Shown here: positions 27,856 to 37,399 of the stretch, piece after piece
Position numbering within the stretch: position 1 is the stretch's first letter
Layout: the number at the start of each line of letters is the position of its first letter
Source: Shinella sp. H4-D48
Lineage (GTDB): Bacteria; Pseudomonadota; Alphaproteobacteria; Rhizobiales; Rhizobiaceae
Length of the DNA stretch: 64,000 nt
Assembly (NCBI RefSeq): GCF_022637395.1
Contig: NZ_CP093337.1
Span: forward strand, 411,001-475,000
Direction of reading: 5' to 3'
Translations under genes and position numbers: made by a program
The notes under the pieces: generated by a model
What the model was told of the DNA's origin: nothing
The model's input: the letters and a program-made list of their open reading frames with translations, nothing else
The model's database searches: none

Positions 27856-28296
27856 TCAGGCGAAGGCATTTTTCGTCGTCTTGAGAAGAATGTTGGTCTC
27901 GGTGCCGTTGATGCCGTCGATCAGGCGGATACGGTGCAGCGTTTCGTCGAAGGTGCCGAGGTCTCGATCCTCGAGTTCGGCGATGAAATCCCAGCGGCCA
28001 TTGGTCGAATGAAGCGCGCGGACCTGCGGCAGGCCGCGCAGCTGCGTTGCCACGCGGTCGGCCATCTTGCCGTGAACCTCGATCATTACGATCGCGCGCA
28101 CGCCGCTGCCCGTCAGTTCCGCACCGGTCTTGATGGTGAAGGCGGCGATGGTGCCGGAGGAAACGAGCCGTTCGATCCGCGCGGCAACCGTTGCACGCGA
28201 GGCGCCGGTCATCGCGGCGAGCGATGATACGGGAGTCCGCGCATTGTGGCGCAAGGCGCTGATCAGGGAATGATCGAGATCGTCAAGGCTTATCAT
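27856..28296 (-). CDS. Lrp/AsnC family transcriptional regulator
   Basis: A 146-aa regulator with an N-terminal winged helix-turn-helix (LDHSLISALRHNARTPVSSL, then MTGASRATVAARIERL) and a C-terminal RAM/AsnC ligand-binding domain (VRAIVMIEV ... LHSTNGRWDFIAEL). The start MISLDDLD at 28296 follows family convention. It is divergent from arginase, so it most likely responds to arginine or ornithine and controls the rocF-rocD pair and itself, as ArgR-like Lrp members do; this is inference from position. Confidence 0.88.
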   Translation of the reverse strand: MISLDDLDHSLISALRHNARTPVSSLAAMTGASRATVAARIERLVSSGTIAAFTIKTGAELTGSGVRAIVMIEVHGKMADRVATQLRGLPQVRALHSTNGRWDFIAELEDRDLGTFDETLHRIRLIDGINGTETNILLKTTKNAFA

Positions 28297-28431
28297 TGTG
28301 TCGATCCGTACTTGGCAAAATGCTGATACAGGCAATCTATTTGTCAGTTTTTCCCCTTTTTGCCAACAGCCTGACCGGCGATAATTACCCAAAACCGGGG
28401 CAAACCGGCTTCACGCATTCGCGGGGAAATC

Positions 28432-29367
28432 ATGGCTGACAACAACACGCATATCGCGCTGATCGGCGCGCCTCTCGAAGAGGGCTCGGGCCGTCGCGGC
28501 GCTTCTATGGGGCCGATGGCCCTCCGCATCGCTGGCGTCGACTCGACCCTGCGCGACCTCGGCCATACGGTCACGGATGAGGGCGACCTGAAACCGGTGC
28601 CGGCGCGCGACCTCGCAAACCATCCCAAGGCCAACAACCTGCAGGTCGTCGCCGCCTTCGCGCGTGCGCTCGATACCGCTGTTTACGATGCCGCACATAG
28701 CGGCAAGTTTCCGCTTATCCTCGGCGGGGATCACGCGTTGTCCATGGGGTCCGTCTCGGGCATGGCGCGCCACGCCGCCGATCTCGGCCGCCCGCTTTTC
28801 GTGCTCTGGCTGGATGCCCATGCCGACTTCAATTCGCCGTCGAGTTCACCCTCCGGCAACATGCATGGCATGCCGGTCGCCTTCTTTTGCGGCCAGGCGG
28901 AGTTCGCGCCGATCCTCGACGCTGGGCGCCCGTTCGTCGATCCGAAGAACGTGTTCCAGGTCGGCATTCGCTCCGTCGATGCGCGCGAGCGGGAGGAGAT
29001 CTCCGAGCACGGCGTCAACGTCTTCGACATGCGTGCTGTCGATGAGATTGGCATGGCGCATATCATGCACGACGTCATTGCCCGCATCCGGGCCGCGGAT
29101 GGCCTGCTGCATGTGAGCCTCGACGTCGATTTTCTCGATCCCGATCTCGCGCCGGGAGTCGGCACGACGGTGCCCGGTGGCGCGACCTTCCGCGAAGCCC
29201 ATCTGATCATGGAGATGCTCTGCGACAGCGGGCTCGTCTCGTCACTCGATCTCGTCGAGCTGAACCCCTTTCTCGATGACCGCGGCAAGAGCGCCCGCAT
29301 TCTCGTCGAGCTCACCGCAAGTCTTTTCGGCCGCCGCATTCTCGACCGGCCGACCCGCAGCGCCTGA
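28432..29367 (+). CDS. rocF: Arginase
   Basis: Mn2+-dependent hydrolase converting arginine to ornithine and urea. The 311-aa protein has the metal-site motifs [16 protein letters not shown] and [10 protein letters not shown] with the expected spacing. ATG 28432 follows a GGGGAA ribosome site. Forms an arginine-catabolic operon with rocD 14 bp downstream. Confidence 0.95.
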   Translation: MADNNTHIALIGAPLEEGSGRRGASMGPMALRIAGVDSTLRDLGHTVTDEGDLKPVPARDLANHPKANNLQVVAAFARALDTAVYDAAHSGKFPLILGGDHALSMGSVSGMARHAADLGRPLFVLWLDAHADFNSPSSSPSGNMHGMPVAFFCGQAEFAPILDAGRPFVDPKNVFQVGIRSVDAREREEISEHGVNVFDMRAVDEIGMAHIMHDVIARIRAADGLLHVSLDVDFLDPDLAPGVGTTVPGGATFREAHLIMEMLCDSGLVSSLDLVELNPFLDDRGKSARILVELTASLFGRRILDRPTRSA

Positions 29368-29381
29368 AACCGGAGGATACC

Positions 29382-30587
29382 ATGACACCGTCGACCGCAA
29401 GCCTGATCGAAATCGAGCATCGCCTGGGCGCCCATAACTACAAGCCTCTCGACGTGGTGCTTTCGCGGGGCGAGGGTGTGTATGTCTGGGATGTCGACGG
29501 CAACCGGTATCTGGATTGCCTTTCGGCCTATTCGGCGGTCAACCAGGGGCATTGCCACCCGAAAATCCTGGCGGCGATGGTCGAGCAGGCCCAGAAGCTC
29601 ACCTTGACCTCACGGGCCTTCCGTAACGATCAGCTGGCGCATTTCTACGAAGAGATCGCCGCGCTCACCGGGTCGCACAAGGTGCTACCGATGAATTCCG
29701 GTGCGGAAGCAGTCGAAACTGCCGTCAAGGCGGTGCGCAAATGGGGCTATGAGGTGAAGGGCGTGCCGGAGGGCCAGGCCGAGATCATCGTCTGCGCCAA
29801 CAACTTCCATGGCCGCACCATGGGCATTGTCGGCTTTTCCACGGATCCGGATGCGCGCATCGGCTTCGGCCCGTTCGCACCGGGCTTCCGCCATGTGCCC
29901 TTCGGCGATATCGACGCCTTCCGCACTGCGATTAACGAAAATACGGTAGCCTTCCTCATCGAGCCCATCCAGGGCGAGGCGGGCGTGCTGATCCCGCCGG
30001 CCGGCTATTTCACCGCCGTCCGCGAACTTTGCACGCAGCACGGCATCACGCTCATCCTCGACGAGATCCAGACGGGGCTCGGCCGCACCGGAAAGCTGCT
30101 CGCGGAAGAGCACGAGGGCATCGAGGCGGATGTGACGCTGGTCGGTAAGGCGCTGTCCGGTGGCTTTTACCCGGTCTCGGCGGTGCTTTCGAACAGCGAG
30201 GTGCTGGGCGTGCTGAAACCCGGGCAGCACGGCTCGACCTTCGGCGGCAACCCGCTCGCCTGCGCCATTGCGCGCGCGGCTTTGAAGGTACTGGTGGAAG
30301 AAGACATGATCGGCAATTCCGAGCGGATGGGCGAACGCTTCGGGGCGGGATTGAAGGGCATCCGCTCCAATATCATCAAGGAAGTGCGCGGCCGTGGCCT
30401 GATGCTGGCGGTTGAGCTCGACCCTGCGGCCGGCGGCGCGCGCAAATATTGCGAGGCGCTGAAGGAGCGCGGCATTCTCGCCAAGGATACACATGGGGAC
30501 ACGATCCGTATTGCCCCGCCGCTCGTCATCACCGGCGATCAGGTCGATTGGGCATTGGAGCAGTTCGAGGCCGTGCTGCGCACCTGA
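29382..30587 (+). CDS. rocD: Ornithine aminotransferase
   Basis: PLP class-III transaminase that turns ornithine and 2-oxoglutarate into glutamate semialdehyde and glutamate, feeding arginine nitrogen to central metabolism. The 401-aa protein has [20 protein letters not shown], the cofactor-binding [15 protein letters not shown] and the PLP lysine in [24 protein letters not shown] precedes the ATG. Ends at a strong terminator. Confidence 0.95.
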   Translation: MTPSTASLIEIEHRLGAHNYKPLDVVLSRGEGVYVWDVDGNRYLDCLSAYSAVNQGHCHPKILAAMVEQAQKLTLTSRAFRNDQLAHFYEEIAALTGSHKVLPMNSGAEAVETAVKAVRKWGYEVKGVPEGQAEIIVCANNFHGRTMGIVGFSTDPDARIGFGPFAPGFRHVPFGDIDAFRTAINENTVAFLIEPIQGEAGVLIPPAGYFTAVRELCTQHGITLILDEIQTGLGRTGKLLAEEHEGIEADVTLVGKALSGGFYPVSAVLSNSEVLGVLKPGQHGSTFGGNPLACAIARAALKVLVEEDMIGNSERMGERFGAGLKGIRSNIIKEVRGRGLMLAVELDPAAGGARKYCEALKERGILAKDTHGDTIRIAPPLVITGDQVDWALEQFEAVLRT

Positions 30588-30610
30588 GCATCTTGATCCA
30601 TAGACGAAGA

Positions 30611-30637
30611 AAGGCCCTGCGACGCGGGGCCCTTTTT
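30611..30637 (+). terminator. Terminator after rocD
   Basis: Eight-pair stem GGCCCTGC / GCGGGGCC (one T-G) with a three-base loop, followed by CTTTTT. Confidence 0.85.
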
Positions 30638-30721
30638 GTTGGTCGGGACGGATGTTGGAAAGATTTTAACCAGGGCGTGCATAGGATCGGTCAATTCGTC
30701 GCTCCAACTGGGAAGACCCCG

Positions 30722-31198
30722 ATGACCTCCATAAAGACGACCGGCTTTACCGGTGATACGCTCGAAATCATCGCATTCCGTCTGCACGATCAGGAATTCT
30801 GCGTGAAGACGACCACGATCCGCGAAATCCGCGGCTGGGCGCCGTCCACGCCGATCCCGCATTCGCCGCCGGATGTCATCGGCGTGATGAACCTGCGCGG
30901 CACGGTCATCCCGATCATCGATCTCGCGCACAAGCTCGGCATGAAGAGCACCGAAGCCAATGAGCGCAGCGCGATCGTCGTCGCCGAAGTGCACAACATG
31001 GTGGTCGGCCTCGTCGTCGATCGGGTTTCCGACATTCTCACCATTCGCGGTGAGCAGATCCAGCCCGTGCCGGAAGTGACGACCTCCTTCGACAAGGTGT
31101 ATGCGGAAGGCATCATCGCCCATGAGAACGGTATGATCTGCTTCCTCAACCTTGCACGCATGTTCAAGGAACGCGATATGGAGGACATGGCCGCCTGA
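30722..31198 (+). CDS. cheW: Chemotaxis coupling protein CheW
   Basis: Scaffold that links chemoreceptors to the CheA kinase. The 158-aa protein is one CheW domain: IAFRLHDQEFCVKTTTIREI, the receptor-binding VIGVMNLRGTVIPIIDL and the late VYAEGIIAHENGMICFLNL. ATG 30722 is chosen because upstream in-frame sequence overlaps rocD. A separate terminator follows, so it is not in an operon with the downstream receptor, although they may work together. Confidence 0.94.
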   Translation: MTSIKTTGFTGDTLEIIAFRLHDQEFCVKTTTIREIRGWAPSTPIPHSPPDVIGVMNLRGTVIPIIDLAHKLGMKSTEANERSAIVVAEVHNMVVGLVVDRVSDILTIRGEQIQPVPEVTTSFDKVYAEGIIAHENGMICFLNLARMFKERDMEDMAA

Positions 31199-31579
31199 GC
31201 GACCGTACCACGCGCAATGTCAACGACCGTCATGCGCTGGTGTGACGGTCTTTTTATTTCCAAGGAATGCAACCTATAGTATATTTTTGCGCGACGTTTT
31301 GCGCCGCGTGCTTACGTTACGTCAGTCTGCATTTACGGCGTCGGAAGTAAGCTATTGTAATGCAAGGGCCCCAAAATCAGCTATTTCTGTTTTTATAAAT
31401 TTTTAATGAAGCAACTCTATCTTTGATTGTGCAGCCTTTGCTTGAGATAGGGGTTCTCTTCGAGGATTGCGTTAAGGGAGGCTGGCGCATGGTTCGGGTC
31501 ATGCCGACCACTCCCGCAACCGACGATCGCCACGCGGCAATCACCACCAGGCCGTGGCCGTCACATATGGGGACAGGTC
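31199..31579. other. 381-bp AT-rich intergenic region before the chemoreceptor
   Basis: Holds the cheW terminator and then a markedly AT-rich stretch (about 31257-31440, including TTTTTATAAATTTTTAATGAAG) unlike its GC-rich surroundings, probably the promoter of the chemoreceptor gene. No open frame or RNA family is recognised. Confidence 0.6.
31225..31256 (+). terminator. Terminator after cheW
   Basis: Stem GACCGTCA / TGACGGTC, loop of ten bases, then TTTTTA. Confidence 0.85.
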
Positions 31580-33337
31580 ATGATTTCTTTCGCAGGCTTT
31601 ACGGATTCGGGCAACATCATCGACGCCCTGTCGCGTTCGCAGGCCGTTATACAGTTCGACCTCGCCGGTAACGTTCTCACTGCCAACGAAAACTTCTGCA
31701 CGGCGCTTGGCTATGACCTGACAGAGATCGTCGGTCAGCATCATCGGATGTTCTGTGACGCCGCGCATACGGCCAGCGATAACTACCGGCAGTTCTGGGC
31801 ACGGCTCGGGCGCGGGGAATATGATTCAGGCAGCTACAAGCGTCTGCGCAAGGACGGCAGCGAAATCTGGATCCAGGCGTCGTACAACCCGGTCTTACGG
31901 GGTGGCAAACCCTACAAGGTGGTCAAGTTCGCGACGGATATCACGCTTGCGAAAATCCGTGCTGCCGAGGACGCGAGCAAGCTCGATGCGATCTCGCGCT
32001 CACAGGCGGTCATCGAATTCACGCCCACCGGCGAAATTCTGCACGCCAACGAGAATTTCTGTGCCGGGCTCGGCTATGACCTGACGGAAATCGTCGGGAA
32101 GCACCACCGCATGTTCTGCGATCCTGCCTATGCGCAGACGCCTGCCTATGCCGACTTCTGGACGAGCCTTGCGGCGGGAAATTTTATCTCCAGCGAGTTT
32201 GTGCGTTACGGCAAGGGCGGCAAGGAGATCTGGATCCAGGCGGCGTACAATCCGATCCGCGACCTGAACGGCCGGGTCTACAAGGTCGTCAAATTCGCCA
32301 CCGATGTCACGGAGCGCATGTCGGCGATCAATGCGTTGGGCGGTGCGCTCAAGGCGCTTGCGGAGGGAGACCTTACGCAACATCTCGCCATGCCCTTCGT
32401 CCCCTCGATGGAAAAGGTACGCAGCGATTTCAATGCGGCCGTTTCGGGTCTCCATGCGGCAATGCGGACGGTCGAAACCAATGCGAACGCGATTGCCTCG
32501 GGCGCGCAGCAAATCCGTTCGGCGACGGACGACCTGGCCAGGCGCACCGAAAGGCAGGCGGCCTCCGTCGAGGAGACCGCGGCCGCGCTCGACCAGATCA
32601 CGACGACGGTGAGCGATTCGAGCCGGCGCGCCGACGAGGCGGGCAGCCTGGTGGGACAGACCCGCGCGGGTGCCGAGAAATCCGGCGAAGTCGTCAAGCG
32701 GGCGATCGACGCCATGGGGCAGATCGAGCAATCCTCGCGCGAGATCTCCAGCATCATCGGCGTCATCGACGATATCGCCTTTCAGACGAACCTGCTGGCG
32801 CTCAATGCCGGGGTTGAGGCGGCGCGGGCGGGCGAGGCCGGCAAGGGCTTTGCCGTCGTCGCACAGGAAGTCCGTGAGCTTGCGCAACGGTCCGCCAGCG
32901 CGGCGAAGGATATCAAGGCCCTCATCACGACATCGGGCGAGCAGGTAAAGAATGGTGTGTCGCTTGTCGATGAGACGGGGCGAACACTGCGCGAGATCCT
33001 GACGCAGGTGCTCGAGGTCCATACGAATGTCGCCGCCATCGTCGAAGCATCGCGCGAGCAGTCGACAGGGCTTCGCGAGATCAACCAGGCCGTCAACGCG
33101 ATGGACCAGGCGACACAGCAGAACGCGGCGATGGTGGAGGAAAGCACGGCCGCCAGCCATTCTATGGCGCGTGAGGCGGATGCGCTTCATGGCCTCATTC
33201 GCCGCTTCCGCCTGGCGGAAACCGAAAACCAGACGCAACGCGCGGCGCCTATCGCCCAGCTTCATGCGGTGGCGCGCACGATGCGGGCATCGCACAGCGC
33301 AACGGCACAAGCGGCCGCCGATTGGGAAGAATTCTGA
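31580..33337 (+). CDS. Cytosolic methyl-accepting chemotaxis protein with two PAS domains
   Basis: A 585-aa chemoreceptor without membrane helices. Two PAS domains (about 10-125 and 133-250) are near-duplicates: SRSQAVIQF / [31 protein letters not shown] and EIWIQA occur in each. A short HAMP-like linker follows ([12 protein letters not shown]), then the signalling hairpin (about 300-560) with the CheW-contact tip around [23 protein letters not shown] domains may bind haem or flavin and sense oxygen or redox state; the cofactor is not evident. CheW is encoded just upstream. Confidence 0.92.
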   Translation: MISFAGFTDSGNIIDALSRSQAVIQFDLAGNVLTANENFCTALGYDLTEIVGQHHRMFCDAAHTASDNYRQFWARLGRGEYDSGSYKRLRKDGSEIWIQASYNPVLRGGKPYKVVKFATDITLAKIRAAEDASKLDAISRSQAVIEFTPTGEILHANENFCAGLGYDLTEIVGKHHRMFCDPAYAQTPAYADFWTSLAAGNFISSEFVRYGKGGKEIWIQAAYNPIRDLNGRVYKVVKFATDVTERMSAINALGGALKALAEGDLTQHLAMPFVPSMEKVRSDFNAAVSGLHAAMRTVETNANAIASGAQQIRSATDDLARRTERQAASVEETAAALDQITTTVSDSSRRADEAGSLVGQTRAGAEKSGEVVKRAIDAMGQIEQSSREISSIIGVIDDIAFQTNLLALNAGVEAARAGEAGKGFAVVAQEVRELAQRSASAAKDIKALITTSGEQVKNGVSLVDETGRTLREILTQVLEVHTNVAAIVEASREQSTGLREINQAVNAMDQATQQNAAMVEESTAASHSMAREADALHGLIRRFRLAETENQTQRAAPIAQLHAVARTMRASHSATAQAAADWEEF

Positions 33338-33397
33338 TTGGTTTGCAGTGGGATCGTCCGGCTGAAATGCCGGGCGATCCCGCTCAATCCCTCGATA

Positions 33398-33664
33398 TCA
33401 GGGTGCTGCCGGTGCCGCGGCCTGTGCGGGCGGCACTTCGGCGGGCGGGGGGCGGCGGATGAGTGGCACGGCTTCCAGGACAAGGCTGTCGAGGCCTTCA
33501 CCACCATGATTGTCGACGAGGTCGAAGAGCTGCCGGCGCATGCGTGGCTCCCAGAACTTGTTGATGTGGGTCGCCACGCCGTTCGGGCCCTCGCTCGCCG
33601 GCTGGGAGTGAAAGAAGGTGGCGATCTGGTTCGCCATGCGTACGATCTTGTTGCCTTCCGACAT
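33398..33664 (-). CDS. fdsD: Formate dehydrogenase subunit delta
   Basis: Small (88 aa) FdsD subunit, which helps assembly or stability of NAD-dependent formate dehydrogenase. Conserved start NKIVRMANQIATFF and the THINKFWEPRMRRQL block match the family; the C terminus is an Ala/Pro-rich tail. Last gene of the fds operon, nine bases after fdhD. Confidence 0.9.
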   Translation of the reverse strand: MSEGNKIVRMANQIATFFHSQPASEGPNGVATHINKFWEPRMRRQLFDLVDNHGGEGLDSLVLEAVPLIRRPPPAEVPPAQAAAPAAP

Positions 33665-33673
33665 ATCTGTCTC

Positions 33674-34507
33674 CTAGCCGTTGCCCAGACGCCGCTCGGC
33701 GCCGGCTCCGATGCGGTCCGCACCGGTGAAAATCTCGAATTCGTCGCCGCGCACCAATGCGATCAGCGTCATGCCCGCGTCCTCCGCCGTACGGATGGCG
33801 AGCGCGGTGGGGGCGGAGATGGCTATGATCAAGGGGCTGCCGATGATCGCCGTCTTCTGCACCATTTCGACGGACACGCGGCTCGTCACGACGACAGCGC
33901 CCGCATGGCCGGCATGGCCCGCCCGTCGCGCCGCGCCGACGAGCTTGTCGAGCGCATTGTGCCTGCCGACATCTTCCCGAACGGCAATGAGGCCTTGGCC
34001 CGGAACATAGAAGCCCGCGCCGTGAACGGCGCGCGTCACCATGTGCAGCGGCTGCTGGCCGTTGAGCAACCGCACGGCCTGCACCACCTCGTCTTCCGAT
34101 AGCGTAAGTGTCGACGTACGCACGGACGGGGTGACGCGAACGGCCTGTTCGATCGATTCGATGCCGCAAAGGCCGCAACCGACAGGCCCGGCCATATGGC
34201 GGCGCCGGGCGACCAGCGCGTCGTTCTGTTCGTCCGAAAGACGGATCTGCAGGTCGATGCCCTTGTCTTCCGCCTCCACGTCGATCGTTTCGATCTCCGC
34301 GGGGTCCATGATGATCCCCTCGGTCAGGCTGAAGCCAATGGCAAAATCTTCCAGGTCCGCCGGAGTCGCCATCATGACGGCATGGGTGGAGCCGGCGTAG
34401 GAGAAGGCGATCGGAGTTTCCTCGGGAACGAAACGCTCGCCGTCAGAGAGCCGCCCGTTGCGCCGGGCGGTCTCGCGGACCTTCGTGTTGGTGGAAAATT
34501 CGGGCAC
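33674..34507 (-). CDS. fdhD: Formate dehydrogenase accessory sulfurtransferase FdhD
   Basis: Transfers sulfur from IscS-type desulfurases to the molybdenum cofactor of formate dehydrogenase. The 277-aa protein has the CGLC motif at 111-114 and downstream DVGRHNALDKLVG. Start is GTG with AGGA seven bases upstream. Also called fdsC in this operon type; it sits between fdsA and fdsD, as expected. Confidence 0.93.
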   Translation of the reverse strand: MPEFSTNTKVRETARRNGRLSDGERFVPEETPIAFSYAGSTHAVMMATPADLEDFAIGFSLTEGIIMDPAEIETIDVEAEDKGIDLQIRLSDEQNDALVARRRHMAGPVGCGLCGIESIEQAVRVTPSVRTSTLTLSEDEVVQAVRLLNGQQPLHMVTRAVHGAGFYVPGQGLIAVREDVGRHNALDKLVGAARRAGHAGHAGAVVVTSRVSVEMVQKTAIIGSPLIIAISAPTALAIRTAEDAGMTLIALVRGDEFEIFTGADRIGAGAERRLGNG

Positions 34508-34515
34508 GCTCGATC

Positions 34516-37395
34516 CTATTCCGCCGCCTCCAGCTTGCCCTTGATGCGGCGTGACCGGCGGGCGAGCTCGTCATATTCGACCTGCCAGTCGGACGGTCCG
34601 TTCGACGGCGAGATCTGCACGGCGGTCACCTTGTATTCAGGGCAGTTCGTCGCCCAGTCCGAGAAATCGGTGGTGATGACGTTTGCCTGCGTCGTCGGAT
34701 GGTGGAAGGTCGTGTAGACGACACCCGGTGCGACGCGATCGGTGATGAGCGCGCGCAACGTCGTCTCGCCGGCGCGGCTGGAAAGCCGCACCCAGTCGCC
34801 CTCGCGGATGCCGCGGTTCTCGGCATCGTGCGGGTGTATCTCCAGCCGGTCCTCTTCATGCCAGATGACGTTGTCGGTGCGCCTTGTCTGGGCGCCGACA
34901 TTGTACTGGCTGAGAATGCGGCCGGTGGTGAGTAGCAGCGGGAAGCGCGCCCCGGTCTTTTCGTCGGTTGCGACATATTCCGTGCGAATGAACTTACCCT
35001 TGCCGCGCACGAAGCCGTTGATGTGCATGATCGGCGAGCCGAGCGGGTTCTTCTCGTTGCAGGGCCACTGAACCGAGCCGACCTTGTCGAGATAGTCGTA
35101 GGACACCATCGCGAAGCTCGGTGTCGTTGCGGCGATCTCGTCCATGATCTCGGAAGGATGGGTGTAGTTCCAGTCGAGACCCATGGCCTTGGCGAGGTTC
35201 TGCGTGACCTCCCAGTCGGCATAGCCGTTCTTCGGCGTCATGACTCGGCGCACGCGGTTGATGCGGCGTTCGGCATTGGTGAATGTGCCGTCCTTTTCCA
35301 GGAAGGTGGAGCCCGGCAGGAAGACATGGGCGTAGTTCGCGGTCTCGTTGAGGAACAGGTCCTGCACGACGACGCATTCCATCGCAGCCAGCCCCGCAGA
35401 GACGTGTTTGGTGTCCGGGTCGGACTGGAGGATGTCCTCGCCCTGGATGTAGATGCCCTTGAAGGTGCCTTCGACGGCGGCATCCAGCATGTTGGGAATG
35501 CGCAGGCCCGGCTCGTTGTTGAGCTTCACGCCCCACAGCTTCTCGAAGATATCGCGCGTCGCGTCGTCGGAGATGTGGCGGTAACCCGGCAGTTCGTGCG
35601 GGAACGAGCCCATGTCGCACGAGCCCTGCACGTTGTTCTGACCGCGCAGCGGGTTCACGCCGACGCCCGGACGGCCGATATTGCCGGTCGCCATGGCGAG
35701 GTTGGCGATGGCCATGACGGTGGTCGAGCCCTGGCTGTGCTCGGTGACGCCGAGACCGTAATAGATCGAGCCGTTGCCGCCGGTCGCGAAGAGGCGGGCG
35801 GCGCCGCGCAGCGCTTCGGCCGGAACGCCGGTGAAGGCTTCCGTTTCCTCGGGGCTGTGGCGCGGTTCGGCGACGAAGGACGCCCAGTCCTCGAATTCCG
35901 ACCAGTCGCACCGCTCGCGGATGAACGCCTCGTCGAAGAGACCTTCCGTCACGATGACATGGGCAAGCGCGGTGACGACGGCAACGTTCGTGCCCGGCTT
36001 CAGCGGCAGGTGGTAGGATGCCTTGATATGCGGCGACGACACGAGTTCCGTGCGGCGCGGATCGATGACGATGAGCTTGGCACCCTGGCGCAAGCGCTTT
36101 TTCAGGCGCGAGCCGAAAACAGGGTGGGCATCGGTGGGATTGGCGCCGATGACGATGACGACATCGGTGAACTCGACGCTGTCGAAGTTCTGCGTGCCGG
36201 CGGACGTGCCGAAGGCCTGGCCAAGACCATAGCCGGTGGGCGAATGGCAGACGCGGGCGCAGGTGTCGACGTTGTTGTTGCCGAAGCCGGCGCGGATGAG
36301 TTTCTGGACGAGGAAGGTCTCCTCGTTCGTGCAGCGCGACGAGGTGATGCCGCCGATGGAATCACGGCCGTACTGGTATTGGATGCGGCGGAACTCGGAG
36401 GCGACATGGGCGTAGGCCTCTTCCCAGGTCACTTCCCGCCACGGATCGGAGATCTTCTCGCGGATCATCGGGTTGAGGATGCGCTCGCGGTGGGACGAGT
36501 AGCCATAGGCGAAGCGGCCCTTGACGCAGGAATGGCCACGATTGGCCTGTCCATCCTTCCACGGCACCATACGCACCAGCTCTTCGCCGCGCATTTCCGC
36601 CTTGAACGAGCAGCCGACGCCGCAATAGGCGCAGGTCGTGACAACGGAATGCTCCGGCTGGCCGATCTCGATCACCGACTTTTCGGTCAGCGTCGCCGTC
36701 GGGCAGGCCTGCACGCAGGCTCCGCAGGAAACGCATTCGGATTCCAGGAAATGCTCGTGCATACCGGGCGAAACGCGGCTGTCGAAACCGCGGCCCTCGA
36801 TGGTCAGCGCAAACGTACCCTGGACCTCTTCGCAGGCGCGCACGCAGCGCGAACAGACGATGCACTTGGATGGGTCGTAGGTGAAATAGGGGTTGGATTC
36901 GTCCTTCGGCATCCAGCGTGCATTGGCTTCGCCGTTGCTGCGCGCCTTGACGTGGTTGTCGCCTTCATAGCCGTAGCGAACGTCGCGCAGGCCCACGGCG
37001 CCGGCCATGTCCTGCAATTCGCAGTCGCCGTTTGCCGCGCAGGTAAGACAGTCGAGCGGGTGATCGGAGATGTAAAGCTCCATCACGCCCTTGCGGATGT
37101 CCTTCAGGCGGCCGGTCTGGGTATGAACGACGAGGCCGGGTGCGACCGGCGTCGTGCACGAGGCCGGCGTGCCGTTGCGGCCCTCGATCTCGACAAGACA
37201 GAGCCGGCAGGAGCCGAAGGCATCCACCATGTCGGTGGCGCAGAGCTTGGGCACCTGGATGCCCGCCTCCATCGAGGCACGCATGATGGACGTGCCCTCG
37301 GGGACGGTGATTTCGTTGCCGTCGATGGTGAGCGTCACCATCTTTTCCGAGCGGGAGGCGGGGGTGCCGTAATCGATTTCGGGAACGAGAGGCAT
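34516..37395 (-). CDS. fdsA: NAD-dependent formate dehydrogenase, molybdenum subunit alpha
   Basis: Catalytic subunit (959 aa) oxidising formate to CO2 at a Mo-bis-MGD centre and passing electrons through iron-sulfur clusters to FdsB. Visible from the N terminus: [2Fe-2S] ligands C52, C63, C66, C80; a His/Cys cluster H112, C116, C119, C125; two CX2CX2CX3C sets (C178-C188 and C221-C231); and the MGD-domain cluster C255, C258, C262, C290. The Mo ligand is Cys383, followed by catalytic His384 (ARVCHSPTG), not selenocysteine. Co-transcribed with fdsB (4-bp gap). Confidence 0.96.
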   Translation of the reverse strand: MPLVPEIDYGTPASRSEKMVTLTIDGNEITVPEGTSIMRASMEAGIQVPKLCATDMVDAFGSCRLCLVEIEGRNGTPASCTTPVAPGLVVHTQTGRLKDIRKGVMELYISDHPLDCLTCAANGDCELQDMAGAVGLRDVRYGYEGDNHVKARSNGEANARWMPKDESNPYFTYDPSKCIVCSRCVRACEEVQGTFALTIEGRGFDSRVSPGMHEHFLESECVSCGACVQACPTATLTEKSVIEIGQPEHSVVTTCAYCGVGCSFKAEMRGEELVRMVPWKDGQANRGHSCVKGRFAYGYSSHRERILNPMIREKISDPWREVTWEEAYAHVASEFRRIQYQYGRDSIGGITSSRCTNEETFLVQKLIRAGFGNNNVDTCARVCHSPTGYGLGQAFGTSAGTQNFDSVEFTDVVIVIGANPTDAHPVFGSRLKKRLRQGAKLIVIDPRRTELVSSPHIKASYHLPLKPGTNVAVVTALAHVIVTEGLFDEAFIRERCDWSEFEDWASFVAEPRHSPEETEAFTGVPAEALRGAARLFATGGNGSIYYGLGVTEHSQGSTTVMAIANLAMATGNIGRPGVGVNPLRGQNNVQGSCDMGSFPHELPGYRHISDDATRDIFEKLWGVKLNNEPGLRIPNMLDAAVEGTFKGIYIQGEDILQSDPDTKHVSAGLAAMECVVVQDLFLNETANYAHVFLPGSTFLEKDGTFTNAERRINRVRRVMTPKNGYADWEVTQNLAKAMGLDWNYTHPSEIMDEIAATTPSFAMVSYDYLDKVGSVQWPCNEKNPLGSPIMHINGFVRGKGKFIRTEYVATDEKTGARFPLLLTTGRILSQYNVGAQTRRTDNVIWHEEDRLEIHPHDAENRGIREGDWVRLSSRAGETTLRALITDRVAPGVVYTTFHHPTTQANVITTDFSDWATNCPEYKVTAVQISPSNGPSDWQVEYDELARRSRRIKGKLEAAE

Positions 37396-37399
37396 GGGC

